Source of the DNA: Virgibacillus_R byunsanensis
GTDB lineage: Bacteria > Bacillota > Bacilli > Bacillales > Amphibacillaceae
Direction: 5' to 3'
Assembly: GCF_042675965.1 (NCBI RefSeq)
Contig: NZ_JBHTKJ010000012.1
Location: forward strand, 1 to 64,000
DNA length: 64,000 bases
The notes beneath the pieces are model-generated. The model ran no database searches and had not been told where the DNA came from. It saw nothing but the letters and a program-made list of their open reading frames with translations. The position numbers were made by a program, and so were the translations under genes. Shown one piece after another: positions 1-8,920 of this stretch (the first letter of the stretch is position 1; the number at the start of each line of letters is the position of its first letter).

Positions 1-299
1 AATCAAAGGAATGCTTGATAGATAAGCATTATTGGGTAATCAAAGAAATTCTATGAATAATTCAGGACATATAGTAATAATTTGAAAATCGTTCAAATTA
101 TTTCCCCCCTTGTAAATAACTAAACTAAATTAAATCATAATAATTGCGATTTGTGAATTTTAATCATTACGATGTATTCAAAAATTCATCAAATAAAAGA
201 AGACATTACTTAAAAGTTGCTACAAGTAAAGTCTTCTTCGGTCATTATTTCCGTAATGCAATAAAGTATAGGAACATTCTTAAATTTTATATCTTCGTA
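1..299. other. Left-edge intergenic stretch
   Basis: This AT-rich sequence lies before the first recognisable gene remnant. A 69-codon plus-strand reading frame crosses it, but that frame has no good ribosome binding site. It also runs antisense over the decayed gene that follows. I see no RNA gene, terminator or mobile-element end here. Confidence 0.5.
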
Positions 300-472
300 A
301 CGCTTCTTCCCTCATTGATTATTTCAAGTGTTCTTTCGGGTCCCAACAATTGAATTGATAAGATGGTTTCGTATCATAGCCAAGCCTTGTCCCAATAGAT
401 TCGTTTTCCAACACCTTCTTGCCTAATTCGAACGTTTTTATATGTAGCACAGTAATGATATCGATTAGTCAT
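300..472 (-). pseudogene. Frameshifted copy of the small Cys-rich protein at 30394-30582
   Basis: Read on the minus strand from the ATG at 472, the frame begins MTNRYHYCAT and parallels the intact 62-residue protein encoded at 30394-30582 (MKSRFHCCAT). One extra base near position 385 shifts the frame and brings a stop. In the next frame the similarity resumes as LGYDTKPSYQFNCWDPKE, against LGFDTKPTYQFDCWEPKE in the intact copy. This is therefore a recently inactivated paralogue. The function of the family is unknown. Nucleotide similarity to the intact gene extends through the 3' part to about position 300. Confidence 0.75.
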
Positions 473-508
473 CGAAAACACCCCCAATTGTTCTCATGCC
501 AAGTGGTA

Positions 509-1345
509 CTAATAGTTGAAAAGGAACACTTCATCCATTAAAGGATCTTTATTTTTGTTAAATGACGGGTAAATAGTTGGATGAAGCATATTCGCAATCT
601 TAGTTAAACCTAGTAACAATCTTGGCGACGGTCTACAAAATAATGGTTCCTCTAGAATATGTAATTGACTGTTTTTTATAGCATCCATTTGCTTAGAATG
701 AGGGCGGCTGTGGATGACCTTTGGATTAACCTTCTCCTTCTGTACACCAACCCAAACCGTGCACATCACATCGGGATTTCTTTTTCTAACTTCATCCCAA
801 TCCGTTTTTACACTTGATTGCTGCTTATCTTGGAATAGGTTTCTTCCTCCTGCAAGCTTACTAATTTCGGTTAACCAATTGTTAGCACCAGGTGTATATA
901 TCGGTTTTGGCCACCATTCCCAATAAATTGTTTTTGGATGTTCTATCTGTTTAGATAAATGATGATAGTTTTCAAGAATTAATTGATACTTCTTGTATAA
1001 CTGTTCTGCCTTTTCTTCCGTTTTTGTTACTTTTCCAACAAATAATAGACTGTCTCCTACCTCGGTTAACGTTTTTGGATTCGGAACAATTGCGAAGGGG
1101 ATTTTTCTTTTCTTTAGCTCTTCAATGTTTCGTTCCATTCCAGGAACCGTAAGAGAGGCTAGCACTAAGTCCGGTTGTAGCTCTTCCACCTTATCCATAT
1201 CAATATTCAAATCAGGTCCTAATTTTGGTAACGTTTTCACACCTTCAGGCCAATCGGAATAGTTATCTACACCTATTAAGGAAGTCGTTAAACCTAAATA
1301 GGCTAATAATTCGGTATTACTTGGACAAATCGATATTAGTTTCAT
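509..1345 (-). CDS. BtuF-like cobalamin-binding protein lacking a signal peptide
   Basis: The protein starts MKLISICPSNTELLAYLGL, the typical opening of a mature BtuF/FecB-type periplasmic binding fold. It carries the family pattern of a GVDNYSDWP segment, LPKLG and ELQPDLVLA. It has neither a signal peptide nor a lipobox, so as encoded it should stay in the cytoplasm. I chose the ATG at 1345 because AGGGTGG sits about 9 nt upstream; an earlier ATG at 1384 has poor support. It is the last gene of the long cobalamin operon. Cytosolic BtuF relatives occur in other Bacillaceae. A corrinoid-binding or trafficking role is inferred. Confidence 0.8.
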   Translation of the reverse strand: MKLISICPSNTELLAYLGLTTSLIGVDNYSDWPEGVKTLPKLGPDLNIDMDKVEELQPDLVLASLTVPGMERNIEELKKRKIPFAIVPNPKTLTEVGDSLLFVGKVTKTEEKAEQLYKKYQLILENYHHLSKQIEHPKTIYWEWWPKPIYTPGANNWLTEISKLAGGRNLFQDKQQSSVKTDWDEVRKRNPDVMCTVWVGVQKEKVNPKVIHSRPHSKQMDAIKNSQLHILEEPLFCRPSPRLLLGLTKIANMLHPTIYPSFNKNKDPLMDEVFLFNY

Positions 1346-1391
1346 TAGAAAGTTACCACCCTTCGTAGTAATCTTGCAACACAATCAATCC

Positions 1392-1820
1392 TTATTTAAG
1401 TCTCTTTGCATACCCGTTCCATACATAGTTAACCCTACCTGCCATTATAGCAGCATCCTGTGCAATCCAACCCGCTAGATCCCTCAGCCTCCTATCATTA
1501 TTTTCAAGAGGAACAATACCTTTTCCAACCTCTAACATAACAAGGACGACCTCATTCTCCCTTTTTTGTTCTTTCTCTACTAGGTTCTGAAAAAAAGTGC
1601 TGAACTTTTTTCGAATTTCGTCATTACTTTCATTTTTTTTCAGCTCAGTTGTAATCCACTTTTCCCAGCCTTCCATCACGAGTGTTGTGTCCTTTACCCA
1701 GTTTGTCTTCCAGTCAATAATCGCATCCCCATCGTAGGCGGACACCCAACTACATTTTTCATTTTGCTTCCTTACTACCTTTCTTTTTCCTGAAAAGGCT
1801 CCGCCGATAATGAGCTGCAT
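1392..1820 (-). CDS. Divergent CobU-like protein (partial adenosylcobinamide kinase fold)
   Basis: This 142-residue protein opens with a P-loop-like GGAFSGKRK. Near its C-terminus it has EVGKGIVPLE followed by RRLRDLAGW and QDAA, which is the C-terminal signature of CobU. It lacks the RIxxH histidine that CobU uses for guanylylation and is about 40 residues shorter than typical CobU. The start at 1820 is set by GGGGG seven nucleotides upstream. It overlaps the end of cobC and lies between cobC and the BtuF-like gene in the operon. Its activity cannot be stated: it could be a kinase-only relative or a cofactor-binding paralogue. Confidence 0.7.
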   Translation of the reverse strand: MQLIIGGAFSGKRKVVRKQNEKCSWVSAYDGDAIIDWKTNWVKDTTLVMEGWEKWITTELKKNESNDEIRKKFSTFFQNLVEKEQKRENEVVLVMLEVGKGIVPLENNDRRLRDLAGWIAQDAAIMAGRVNYVWNGYAKRLK

Positions 1821-2410
1821 AGCCATTCCCCCTTCTGCTTTTTAAATGTTAGTCGAGTTGCCTGTCCGTGTTTAACAGATACATCCCAAAACGATGTAGA
1901 CGGGACGTAGGTTGAAACAAGATATCGGATTACCCCGCCATGGGTCATAATAAGGATGCGTTTTTTGACACCTATGGCATTACCAATCTGTTGTTGTAAA
2001 CATAAATTAAAAAAACTATCAATTCTAGCTTTAAATTGGCTAGCTGTTTCTCCATTTGGAATAGGGTTATTTTCCCAATTGTCGATCCAATTCCGGTATG
2101 CTTGTTTGTCTTTTAGCTGTTGATAGTTTTTTCCTTCCCAATCGCCAAAATTAATTTCTCTTAATCTAGTATCGATGGAAGCTTTTGCAGGAATTTGTAT
2201 ATAGGCTAAAGTTTCCAGGCAACGACGTAGATCACTCGTGTATACACTGTCAAAGCTAGTTGTAGCTAATACGTTTTTAAGATTGTCTAATCTTGTTAAC
2301 TCACTCTTAATAACCTCTCGGTCTGTATGGCCTAAATACCTTTTTTCTAAATTCCAGTCCGTTATGCCATGACGAACGAGAAATACATCCAAGCAATTAC
2401 AAGTCCCCAT
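1775..2410 (-). CDS. cobC: Alpha-ribazole phosphatase (histidine phosphatase family)
   Basis: The 211-residue protein has the phosphoglycerate-mutase-type signature FLVRHGITDWN at residues 10-20 and a second catalytic histidine in MTHGGVIRYL. CobC removes the 5'-phosphate of alpha-ribazole phosphate (or of the cobalamin phosphate) during nucleotide-loop assembly. The start has an excellent ribosome binding site (GGGGGGAG, 4-5 nt spacing). The gene overlaps cobS upstream by 49 nt and the CobU-like gene downstream by 46 nt, so translation is probably coupled. The cob context makes the alpha-ribazole phosphatase assignment more likely than a generic phosphatase. Confidence 0.85.
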   Translation of the reverse strand: MGTCNCLDVFLVRHGITDWNLEKRYLGHTDREVIKSELTRLDNLKNVLATTSFDSVYTSDLRRCLETLAYIQIPAKASIDTRLREINFGDWEGKNYQQLKDKQAYRNWIDNWENNPIPNGETASQFKARIDSFFNLCLQQQIGNAIGVKKRILIMTHGGVIRYLVSTYVPSTSFWDVSVKHGQATRLTFKKQKGEWLCSSLSAEPFQEKER

Positions 2411-3123
2411 AATTCTCCCCCCTCGATTGCTGTCCCTAATAAATCACCATTAATTCCTTTAAACTTAACTTTTACCCATATGCCAAACAAAAAGATAAAT
2501 ACGATGTAGGCTGGGATGAAATACAAGAAATCCGGAAAAAACCAAACAATACCAATAACAGGGAGAGCGGCATACAGTCCATCAAGCCTATTTACATTTT
2601 TCTTCCACTCCCATGCTAACCCTTGTTTTTTTGCAACCGGTAAAACTATTAGTAACACAACTGCTCCCAAGCGAGAAAGAGCAATGATAAAAATAAATGA
2701 ATAAATAGGTAAATCTGATTCAAACAAATTATAAATAAACATAGTCTTCCATGCCAGTAAAAAAAGAAGCGCGATGTGACCAAAGCTTCCTACGATTGGA
2801 TCCTTCATAATCTCCCACTTTCTTTCTAAAGGAGCATTGGAACCGATCGCATCAGCTACATCCATCCACCCATCTAAATGTAACCCCCCAGTCAGCCATA
2901 CCCATACCGAAATCGTAAGCAATGCCATCATACCTAGTGGAAGATAGGGCTCAACGAAATATAAGAGAACAGCAAGGATGGATCCTAGAATTACACCGAC
3001 AAATGGGTAACTCCTGATTGCCCAAATACTTGTGTTTTTATTCCAAGGGCATGCAATAGGAACGGGAATTCGTGTTAAAAATTGAACAGCAAGGATAAAA
3101 CCAAAAACTAATTGCTTCATCAT
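2362..3123 (-). CDS. cobS: Adenosylcobinamide-GDP ribazoletransferase (cobalamin synthase)
   Basis: This polytopic membrane protein of about 253 residues opens with LVFGFILAVQFLTRIPVP and contains GGLHLDGWMDVADAIG, the CobS hallmark with its acidic Mg-binding residues. It joins GDP-activated cobinamide to alpha-ribazole, the last step in building the lower loop. Several hydrophobic helices follow. The start codon overlaps the cobU stop as ATGA. A second ATG three nucleotides further in has slightly better spacing (7 nt) to GGGGG. Confidence 0.93.
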   Translation of the reverse strand: MMKQLVFGFILAVQFLTRIPVPIACPWNKNTSIWAIRSYPFVGVILGSILAVLLYFVEPYLPLGMMALLTISVWVWLTGGLHLDGWMDVADAIGSNAPLERKWEIMKDPIVGSFGHIALLFLLAWKTMFIYNLFESDLPIYSFIFIIALSRLGAVVLLIVLPVAKKQGLAWEWKKNVNRLDGLYAALPVIGIVWFFPDFLYFIPAYIVFIFLFGIWVKVKFKGINGDLLGTAIEGGELWGLVIAWMYFSFVMA

Positions 3124-3668
3124 TTAACCCCCTTCCAGTAAGTGGGGATACCTGCCTGTACTTGAACGACAAGCTCGGATTGTTGGACAATTATTTGGTG
3201 TAGACGTTGCAAGCAATGCATATAGGTAAGCGCAACTTGATCGGAAGACGGGATGTCTTCATTAATATCATTGGAAACAATCAGGAGGTGAAATTGATGC
3301 TCACGTGCTAGCCTTAACCAACTGTTCACTGCAGTTTCGATCCTATCGATACGATAGTTTCGTTCAAACATGACATTACTTAACCATATCGTTAAACAAT
3401 CGATTAAAATAACATCGCCTTTTTGACAATCGGAAAGAAAAGGTACAAGGTCAAATGACTCTTCTACTGTTTTCCATGCATTGATTCGCTGTTTTTGATG
3501 AATCCGAATTCTTTCTGCCATTTCCTCATCACTTTTTTTAGCTGTAGCAATGTAATAAAGACTACTATTTCGTTTGTTCTCCTGTGCTTTGTTATAAAAC
3601 GAAAGGGCCGTATGCTCAGAAAAATTACTTTTCCCAGACCTTGCTCCACCAGAAATAAAGGTAATCAA
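3120..3668 (-). CDS. cobU: Adenosylcobinamide kinase / guanylyltransferase
   Basis: The N-terminus LITFISGGARSGKSNF contains the CobU P-loop. RIRIHQKQR contains the histidine that is guanylylated in characterised CobU, and DCLTIWLSN is also conserved. The motif that usually reads NEVGxGIVP is degenerate here (SNDINEDIPSSDQ). That is odd, because the small CobU-like protein later in the operon retains it. I chose the TTG at 3668: GGAGAGAG precedes it and it overlaps the cobD stop as TTGA. The ATG at 3683 lacks a ribosome binding site. The enzyme phosphorylates cobinamide and transfers GMP to it. Confidence 0.88.
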   Translation of the reverse strand: MITFISGGARSGKSNFSEHTALSFYNKAQENKRNSSLYYIATAKKSDEEMAERIRIHQKQRINAWKTVEESFDLVPFLSDCQKGDVILIDCLTIWLSNVMFERNYRIDRIETAVNSWLRLAREHQFHLLIVSNDINEDIPSSDQVALTYMHCLQRLHQIIVQQSELVVQVQAGIPTYWKGVK

Positions 3669-4750
3669 GACATCTCTCTCCATTTTTGTAGAGCAGCAAG
3701 CAACTGTTCATTTTCTTCCTTTGACCGAATCGCAGTCCGTAGAAATTCACCACGTAAGCCTTTAAAGTTATGCGTATGGCGAGTCAATATTCCGTTTTCC
3801 ACTAAAAAATAAAAAAGTGCTTCTGTTCGTTTGGGCTGTATGTTATCTCGTAATAGATAAAAATTTACATTTGAATCGGAAAAGTAGAAATTCAATTGCT
3901 TTAATGTTCGGTAGATATAGTTTGATTGCTCCTGTAACCAATCTCTTGTTTGTTCTACAAACCTACTATCCTCAAGTAATTTTGGGACAATAGCGTTGAC
4001 TAACGCATTAATGCTCCATGGAATTTGTTCCTCTTTTAATACATTGATAATGGCAGTATCAGCCATTATATAACCAATCCTTAACCCAGGGATGGTATAC
4101 ATTTTTGTTAATGAGCGTAATAGGATTAAGTTTGGATAAGCTGCTAACCATGATGTAAGACCAGGAATTGATGCAGGTAAAAAGTCAACAAATGCCTCAT
4201 CAACAACGACATAGGTACCTGTTTTTTTCCCTTCCTCTAAAAGGACTTTTATATCTTCCTCTGGGATTACTGTTCCTGACGGGTTATTTGGACGACAAAG
4301 AAAAAGAACGTTTTTATTTTTCAGTTTTGCTAATATCGTCTCCACTGGTAATTTAAAATCATTTGCTTGTTCATAGAAGATATCTTCCACATCGATATGA
4401 TAATGTTTGCACGCTCGTTCATATTCCAAAAAGGTAGGATGAACAATAAGTGCTTTCCCCTGTTCAAAATATTTGGCTACTAAAAAAATAGCTTCTGCTC
4501 CCCCATTGGTAAGTGATACTTTGTCTGGTTCTATTTCTTCATGATCTGCTACCATAGCACTGCTTGTTGAATAAGCCGGGTCTGGATAGCGACGAATGGT
4601 CTCATAACTATTCGTTAATGCTTCTTCTAACCAAGTCGGTGGGCCTAAGGGGTTTAAATTCGCACTAAAATCTAGTAATTGTTTTTCGTCATTCATACAT
4701 AATAGTTGTTTTATCGCTTCTGGCTGTCCACCGTGGTTTGGCCATTTCAT
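3665..4750 (-). CDS. cobD: Threonine-phosphate decarboxylase (class I/II aminotransferase fold)
   Basis: This 361-residue PLP enzyme has the CobD-type opening HGG followed by LLDFSANLNPLGPP. It has RYPDPAY, the NGGAEAIF cofactor-binding region, CRPNNPSGT, VVDEAFVDF and RSLTKMYTIPGLRIGY, where the lysine is the Schiff-base residue. CobD makes (R)-1-aminopropan-2-ol O-phosphate, the linker attached by CbiB. Histidinol-phosphate aminotransferase is the main alternative by fold, but the position between cbiB and cobU favours CobD. Confidence 0.9.
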   Translation of the reverse strand: MKWPNHGGQPEAIKQLLCMNDEKQLLDFSANLNPLGPPTWLEEALTNSYETIRRYPDPAYSTSSAMVADHEEIEPDKVSLTNGGAEAIFLVAKYFEQGKALIVHPTFLEYERACKHYHIDVEDIFYEQANDFKLPVETILAKLKNKNVLFLCRPNNPSGTVIPEEDIKVLLEEGKKTGTYVVVDEAFVDFLPASIPGLTSWLAAYPNLILLRSLTKMYTIPGLRIGYIMADTAIINVLKEEQIPWSINALVNAIVPKLLEDSRFVEQTRDWLQEQSNYIYRTLKQLNFYFSDSNVNFYLLRDNIQPKRTEALFYFLVENGILTRHTHNFKGLRGEFLRTAIRSKEENEQLLAALQKWREMS

Positions 4751-4768
4751 CCTCTCACCTCATTTAAA

Positions 4769-5749
4769 CTATCTAATTAGTTGGAGCAAACAAACACTTA
4801 TTGCTAAAAACACAAGCCACCCACCATGCATATAACGGATGGATCTTGTAATGTCATTGCTCGTTAATTGTTTTAACCGATTTCCCATCGTTGCCCGTAC
4901 AGACTTCTGGTGACCATAGTAATTAATTCCACCTAACTGAATTCCCATTAATCCGGCGACCATCGCCTCTGACCAACCACTATTTGGGCTTGGGTGTTTG
5001 TTTGCATCTCGCCATGTTATTTTCCACCCATGCTTCTTTTTTGATCCTTTAATTACAAAAGCTGCCAGCCATATCGAGAGTGCAGTTAACCTAGCTGGAA
5101 TCCAATTGACTACATCGTCAAGCCTAGCTGATGCCCAGCCAAATTGCTCATACCTTTCATTTTTATAGCCAACCATTGAATCTAATGTATTGATTGCCCG
5201 ATACACCATAGCTAGTGGCGCTCCACCAACGACAGCCCAGAATAATGGTGCGGTTATGCCATCAACTGTATTTTCCGCAACTGTCTCCACCGTTCCTCGA
5301 ACAATATCACTTTCAGGTAAGTTTTGTGTATCACGACCAACAACCATGCTCAGCTGTTTTCTTGCTTCTACTAAATCGCCAGCGACCAAAGGAATGAGGA
5401 CAGCTTTAGCAGCAGCACTTAAACCTTTGATTGCAATCGTTGATGAAATAAGAAAAATCTGTGCACATATACCAGCAGTTGGGTGTAATTGATAAGAGAG
5501 ATATACGACTAAAAAAGAGATAAAGAATATAACTAATACCACTGTTGTAGTAAGGTAGATTCCTTTTAACCGTCTATTTTCCCCATGATTCCATCTACCA
5601 TCTAAAAACCCGATCAGCTTCCCCATCGATACGACAGGATGTGGAAGCCACCGTGGGTCACCAATCGCTAAATCTAATAATATAGCGACAATTAAAATAA
5701 AACATAAACTTACAACTGGATCATATATAGTAGTAAAATGAACTAACAT
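4769..5749 (-). CDS. cbiB: Adenosylcobinamide-phosphate synthase
   Basis: This integral membrane protein of 326 residues contains AILLDLAIGDPRWLPHPVVSMG near its N-terminus and ENTVDGITAPLFWA, GAPLAMVYRAINTLDSMVGY and FGWASARLDDVVNWIPARLTA further on, all diagnostic of CbiB/CobD2. It attaches aminopropanol (phosphate) to cobyric acid. It lies 18 nt upstream of cobD, which makes its substrate. Multiple hydrophobic helices are visible, and the length is normal for the family. Confidence 0.95.
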   Translation of the reverse strand: MLVHFTTIYDPVVSLCFILIVAILLDLAIGDPRWLPHPVVSMGKLIGFLDGRWNHGENRRLKGIYLTTTVVLVIFFISFLVVYLSYQLHPTAGICAQIFLISSTIAIKGLSAAAKAVLIPLVAGDLVEARKQLSMVVGRDTQNLPESDIVRGTVETVAENTVDGITAPLFWAVVGGAPLAMVYRAINTLDSMVGYKNERYEQFGWASARLDDVVNWIPARLTALSIWLAAFVIKGSKKKHGWKITWRDANKHPSPNSGWSEAMVAGLMGIQLGGINYYGHQKSVRATMGNRLKQLTSNDITRSIRYMHGGWLVFLAISVCLLQLIR

Positions 5750-5773
5750 TTCTTTAGATTCCTTTTCTTTTGA

Positions 5774-7276
5774 TTAATGATTCTGGAAATCGTTCATTAA
5801 TTGATAAATGCGAGTTAGTTGAACGTTATCTCGAACAACCTTAGCTAACAAATCAAACCCTTCTTTCCTTTTTTGAGCAAACGATCTTCGGTGTAAAAGC
5901 GGAGCCAATCCTTTTTTACTCCTTATATCATTAAGGACGATCTCCCTAAATAAGTCATTATGAAAGATGCCATGAAAGTACGTGCCAATAATGTTCCTGT
6001 CTTCGCTGATTGCACCTTCTGTTCGATCTGATAGCTTTATAAAAGGACTGGACTCTGCTTCAAAATGAGACTCACCCATATGAATCTCATATCCTGAAAC
6101 AGGAATGGTTTTCTCTCCATAACGTGCAAGTCCTTCTGACTGAACCGTTGTCTTTTCTTGAGTTATCGCTGTTTGCATCGGAAAAAGTCCTAAGCCTTTA
6201 ACCTTCCTATGTAATGACTCCACTTCATACGCATCTGTAATGCTAGTACCTAACATTTGGTAACCACCACAAATTCCAACAATTGTCGTATCCTTTTCTG
6301 CTAAATCCAATATCCTATTAGCTAGACCTATTCGGTGTAAAAATTGCATATCCGCTAACGTGTTTTTGCTTCCAGGTAAAATAAGTAAATCTGGATCTGC
6401 TAAATCATCGGCGGATTGGACAAAGCGAACGTGACAGTCGTTTTCTTCAAAAAAAGGATCCATATCGGTAAAATTGGAGATCATCGGATGACGGATAACA
6501 GCAATATCAATCACTTTGGATGTATCCTTATGAGAAGAATAGCTGTCTAACACAACTGAATCTTCCGCTTCGATGAGAAGGTTATCGATATGTGGAATCA
6601 CCCCTAATATGGGAACATTCGTATATTCTTCAAACCACGTTAATCCAGGTTGTAATAACGAGACATCTCCTCTAAATTTATTAATGATAACCCCGACCAC
6701 CTTTTCACGACCTTCTGGTTGGAGGAGCTGCAAGGTTCCTACTAAACTAGCAAAAACCCCACCTTTCTCAATGTCCCCTACCAAAATAACCGGTGCTTTT
6801 GCGATTTGTGCCACCCGCATATTGACAAGCTCCCTGTCATTTAAATTAATTTCAGCAGGACTACCTGCGCCTTCAATCACGATTCGCTCATAACTAGCAG
6901 CCAGTCGATAATACGAATCTCGAATTAATTTTAATCCTTGCTGGAAAAAATCTTGCCGATATTCGCCTGCCTGCATATTTTTAAATGGCTTGCCATGTAC
7001 AACAATTTGGGATTGGTAGGCCCCAGTTGGCTTGATTAAAATTGGATTCATATCTGTTGTGGCAATGACACCTGCTGCCTCTGCTTGAACACCTTGGGCA
7101 CGCCCAATCTCTTTTCCATCAGCCGTAACATAAGAATTTAATGCCATATTTTGGGACTTAAATGGAGCTGTGTTAAATCCATCCTGCGTAAATATACGGC
7201 AAAAGGCAGTTGCAATGGCACTTTTTCCGGCATCTGAATGGGTACCCTGAATCATTAAAGGAACGGCCTTTTCCAT
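5774..7276 (-). CDS. cbiP: Cobyric acid synthase, glutamine-hydrolysing
   Basis: An N-terminal dethiobiotin-synthetase-like ATPase domain opens with PLMIQGTHSDAGKS and includes FKSQNMALNS and IEGAGSPAEINL. A C-terminal type-1 glutamine amidotransferase domain follows, with the catalytic cysteine in GICGGYQMLG and the histidine in GTYFHGIFHND. The protein amidates the b, d, e and g side chains of adenosylcobyrinic acid diamide. I chose the internal ATG at 7276 because GAGGTG lies 8 nt before it; the ATG at 7282 is too close to that site. Length (500 residues) is typical. Confidence 0.94.
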   Translation of the reverse strand: MEKAVPLMIQGTHSDAGKSAIATAFCRIFTQDGFNTAPFKSQNMALNSYVTADGKEIGRAQGVQAEAAGVIATTDMNPILIKPTGAYQSQIVVHGKPFKNMQAGEYRQDFFQQGLKLIRDSYYRLAASYERIVIEGAGSPAEINLNDRELVNMRVAQIAKAPVILVGDIEKGGVFASLVGTLQLLQPEGREKVVGVIINKFRGDVSLLQPGLTWFEEYTNVPILGVIPHIDNLLIEAEDSVVLDSYSSHKDTSKVIDIAVIRHPMISNFTDMDPFFEENDCHVRFVQSADDLADPDLLILPGSKNTLADMQFLHRIGLANRILDLAEKDTTIVGICGGYQMLGTSITDAYEVESLHRKVKGLGLFPMQTAITQEKTTVQSEGLARYGEKTIPVSGYEIHMGESHFEAESSPFIKLSDRTEGAISEDRNIIGTYFHGIFHNDLFREIVLNDIRSKKGLAPLLHRRSFAQKRKEGFDLLAKVVRDNVQLTRIYQLMNDFQNH

Positions 7277-7313
7277 TGGCATTACACCTCACTTTTGACA
7301 CTTTCACCTAACC

Positions 7314-7865
7314 TTAAAGCTCGATCCCTTTCACTGCTGGGATACCTCTATCATAGTAATGCTTTTCCACATCAACCACGGAAACAAGGTCGGCGATATC
7401 TTTAATTTCTTGTTTAGCATTTCTTCCGGTAATGACGAGGTGGACATGTTCTGGTTTATTTTTTATTAAGTCCTTTACTTCCTCTAATGGCAACACATCA
7501 TCAATCGGAAATTTGTCAATCGCTAATGCATTGTTTAATTCGTCTAGGACAACAAGGTCATATTCCCCACTCATCACCGTTTCCTTTGCTTTTGGCCATG
7601 CTTTTCTTAATGCTTCTCGATGTTCTTCTGGGGTTTTGGTCCATGTAAATCCAATACCAAGCTGCTCCATTTCGACACCTAACTTTTCTAAGGTGATTTG
7701 CTCGCCGTAGGAACGTCTTGGTGATTTGATAAACTGTAAAATCTTTACGTTAAACCCTTGACCAACTGCCCGAACTGTTAATCCAATAGCTGCTGTCGTC
7801 TTTCCTTTACCATCACCAGTATAAACAAGTGTTAAGCCCTGTTGTTTTCTTCTTTTCTGTACCAT
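7314..7865 (-). CDS. btuR: Cob(I)yrinic acid a,c-diamide adenosyltransferase (CobA/CobO type)
   Basis: This 183-residue P-loop protein has VYTGDGKGKTTAAIGL, followed by LQFIKSPRRSYGEQ, VVLDELNNAL and HLVITGRNA, the full CobA/CobO/BtuR pattern. It transfers the 5'-deoxyadenosyl group from ATP to cob(I)alamin or corrinoid precursors. It sits between cobT and cbiP with about a 10-nt gap to cobT. GGAGGG precedes the ATG by 5 nt. It serves both salvage and late synthesis. Confidence 0.95.
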   Translation of the reverse strand: MVQKRRKQQGLTLVYTGDGKGKTTAAIGLTVRAVGQGFNVKILQFIKSPRRSYGEQITLEKLGVEMEQLGIGFTWTKTPEEHREALRKAWPKAKETVMSGEYDLVVLDELNNALAIDKFPIDDVLPLEEVKDLIKNKPEHVHLVITGRNAKQEIKDIADLVSVVDVEKHYYDRGIPAVKGIEL

Positions 7866-7875
7866 ATGAACCCTC

Positions 7876-8919
7876 CTATTGTTTATTTAATACTCCCGCA
7901 GTATTAAACGTTGCCATTTCCTTTACCATTAAAGTTGCTGATTGAATGATTGGATAAGCAATCGTTGCCCCCGTTCCTTCCCCTAGTCTAAGACCTAAAT
8001 CAATTAATGGCTTATTACCTAGTAAGGAAATAGCCACTTGGTGTCCAGGTTCTGCCGATTGATGTGTAACAATCATGTAATTAGATGCCGCTTGAGAGAT
8101 TTCCTTTGCTAAGAGTGCAGCTACTGTACAAATAAACCCATCCACAAGTATCGGTACACGCTGACTAGCTGCAGCAAGCATCGCGCCTGTCATCCCCGCA
8201 ATTTCTAGTCCGCCTACCTTTGCCATAATATCAACTGGATCCTGTGGATTGGGATTTCGTTTTACAAGCGCTTGTTTAATCACTTCTATTTTATGTTCGA
8301 AGGCATCGTCTGCAATACCTGTTCCATGACCGACTAGTGAAGCGATCTGCGCTTTACTAAGAACAGCCAATATTGCACTACTCGCTGTTGTATTACCAAT
8401 CCCCATCTCACCTAATATGAGACATTTGGCGCCTTTATTTATTATTTCTAGCCCTTGTTGATAGCCAACTTCAAGCGCATCTTCTGCTTCTTTCCGGGTC
8501 ATTGCATTTTCCTGATAAAAATTAGCGGTTCCAAACCGAACCTTTTTATCTATCAATCTTTCGTCTTTTATCGTCGACGTAACCCCTATGTCGATGATCT
8601 CAAGCAAGGCTCCTATTTGTCTACTAAAAACATTAATACCTGCACCACCGTTTAAAAAATTTCGAACCATCTGCTCCGTTACTTCTTGTGGATAAGCCGA
8701 TACTCCTTCGTCGGTGATGCCATGATCGGCAGCAAATACTAACACACCGGGTGGGGTTACTGATGGAAATGCTTCCCCTTTCATTGCCGCTAATGAAATG
8801 GCTAATTCCTCTAGCCTACCGAGACTTCCAAGTGGCTTTGTCAGTGTATCTATATATCGACTCACTTGCTGTCCCATTTCCTTATTTAACTTTGGAACCG
8901 AATAACTATGATTCAACAT
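7876..8919 (-). CDS. cobT: Nicotinate-nucleotide-dimethylbenzimidazole phosphoribosyltransferase
   Basis: The 347-residue protein has DTLTKPLGSLGRLEELA near the N-terminus, then FAADHGITDEGVSAYPQEVT and LGEMGIGNTTASSA, and ends with the catalytic-glutamate motif LRLGEGTGA. CobT activates the lower-ligand base as an alpha-ribotide, which CobC and CobS then use. It lies 1 nt after cbiA. All landmark motifs of the family are present at normal spacing. Confidence 0.95.
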   Translation of the reverse strand: MLNHSYSVPKLNKEMGQQVSRYIDTLTKPLGSLGRLEELAISLAAMKGEAFPSVTPPGVLVFAADHGITDEGVSAYPQEVTEQMVRNFLNGGAGINVFSRQIGALLEIIDIGVTSTIKDERLIDKKVRFGTANFYQENAMTRKEAEDALEVGYQQGLEIINKGAKCLILGEMGIGNTTASSAILAVLSKAQIASLVGHGTGIADDAFEHKIEVIKQALVKRNPNPQDPVDIMAKVGGLEIAGMTGAMLAAASQRVPILVDGFICTVAALLAKEISQAASNYMIVTHQSAEPGHQVAISLLGNKPLIDLGLRLGEGTGATIAYPIIQSATLMVKEMATFNTAGVLNKQ

Positions 8920-8920
8920 A

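Noticed and set aside
144..353. 69-codon plus-strand reading frame
   Set aside because: It has no ribosome binding site and its 3' part is antisense to the frameshifted Cys-rich gene relic.
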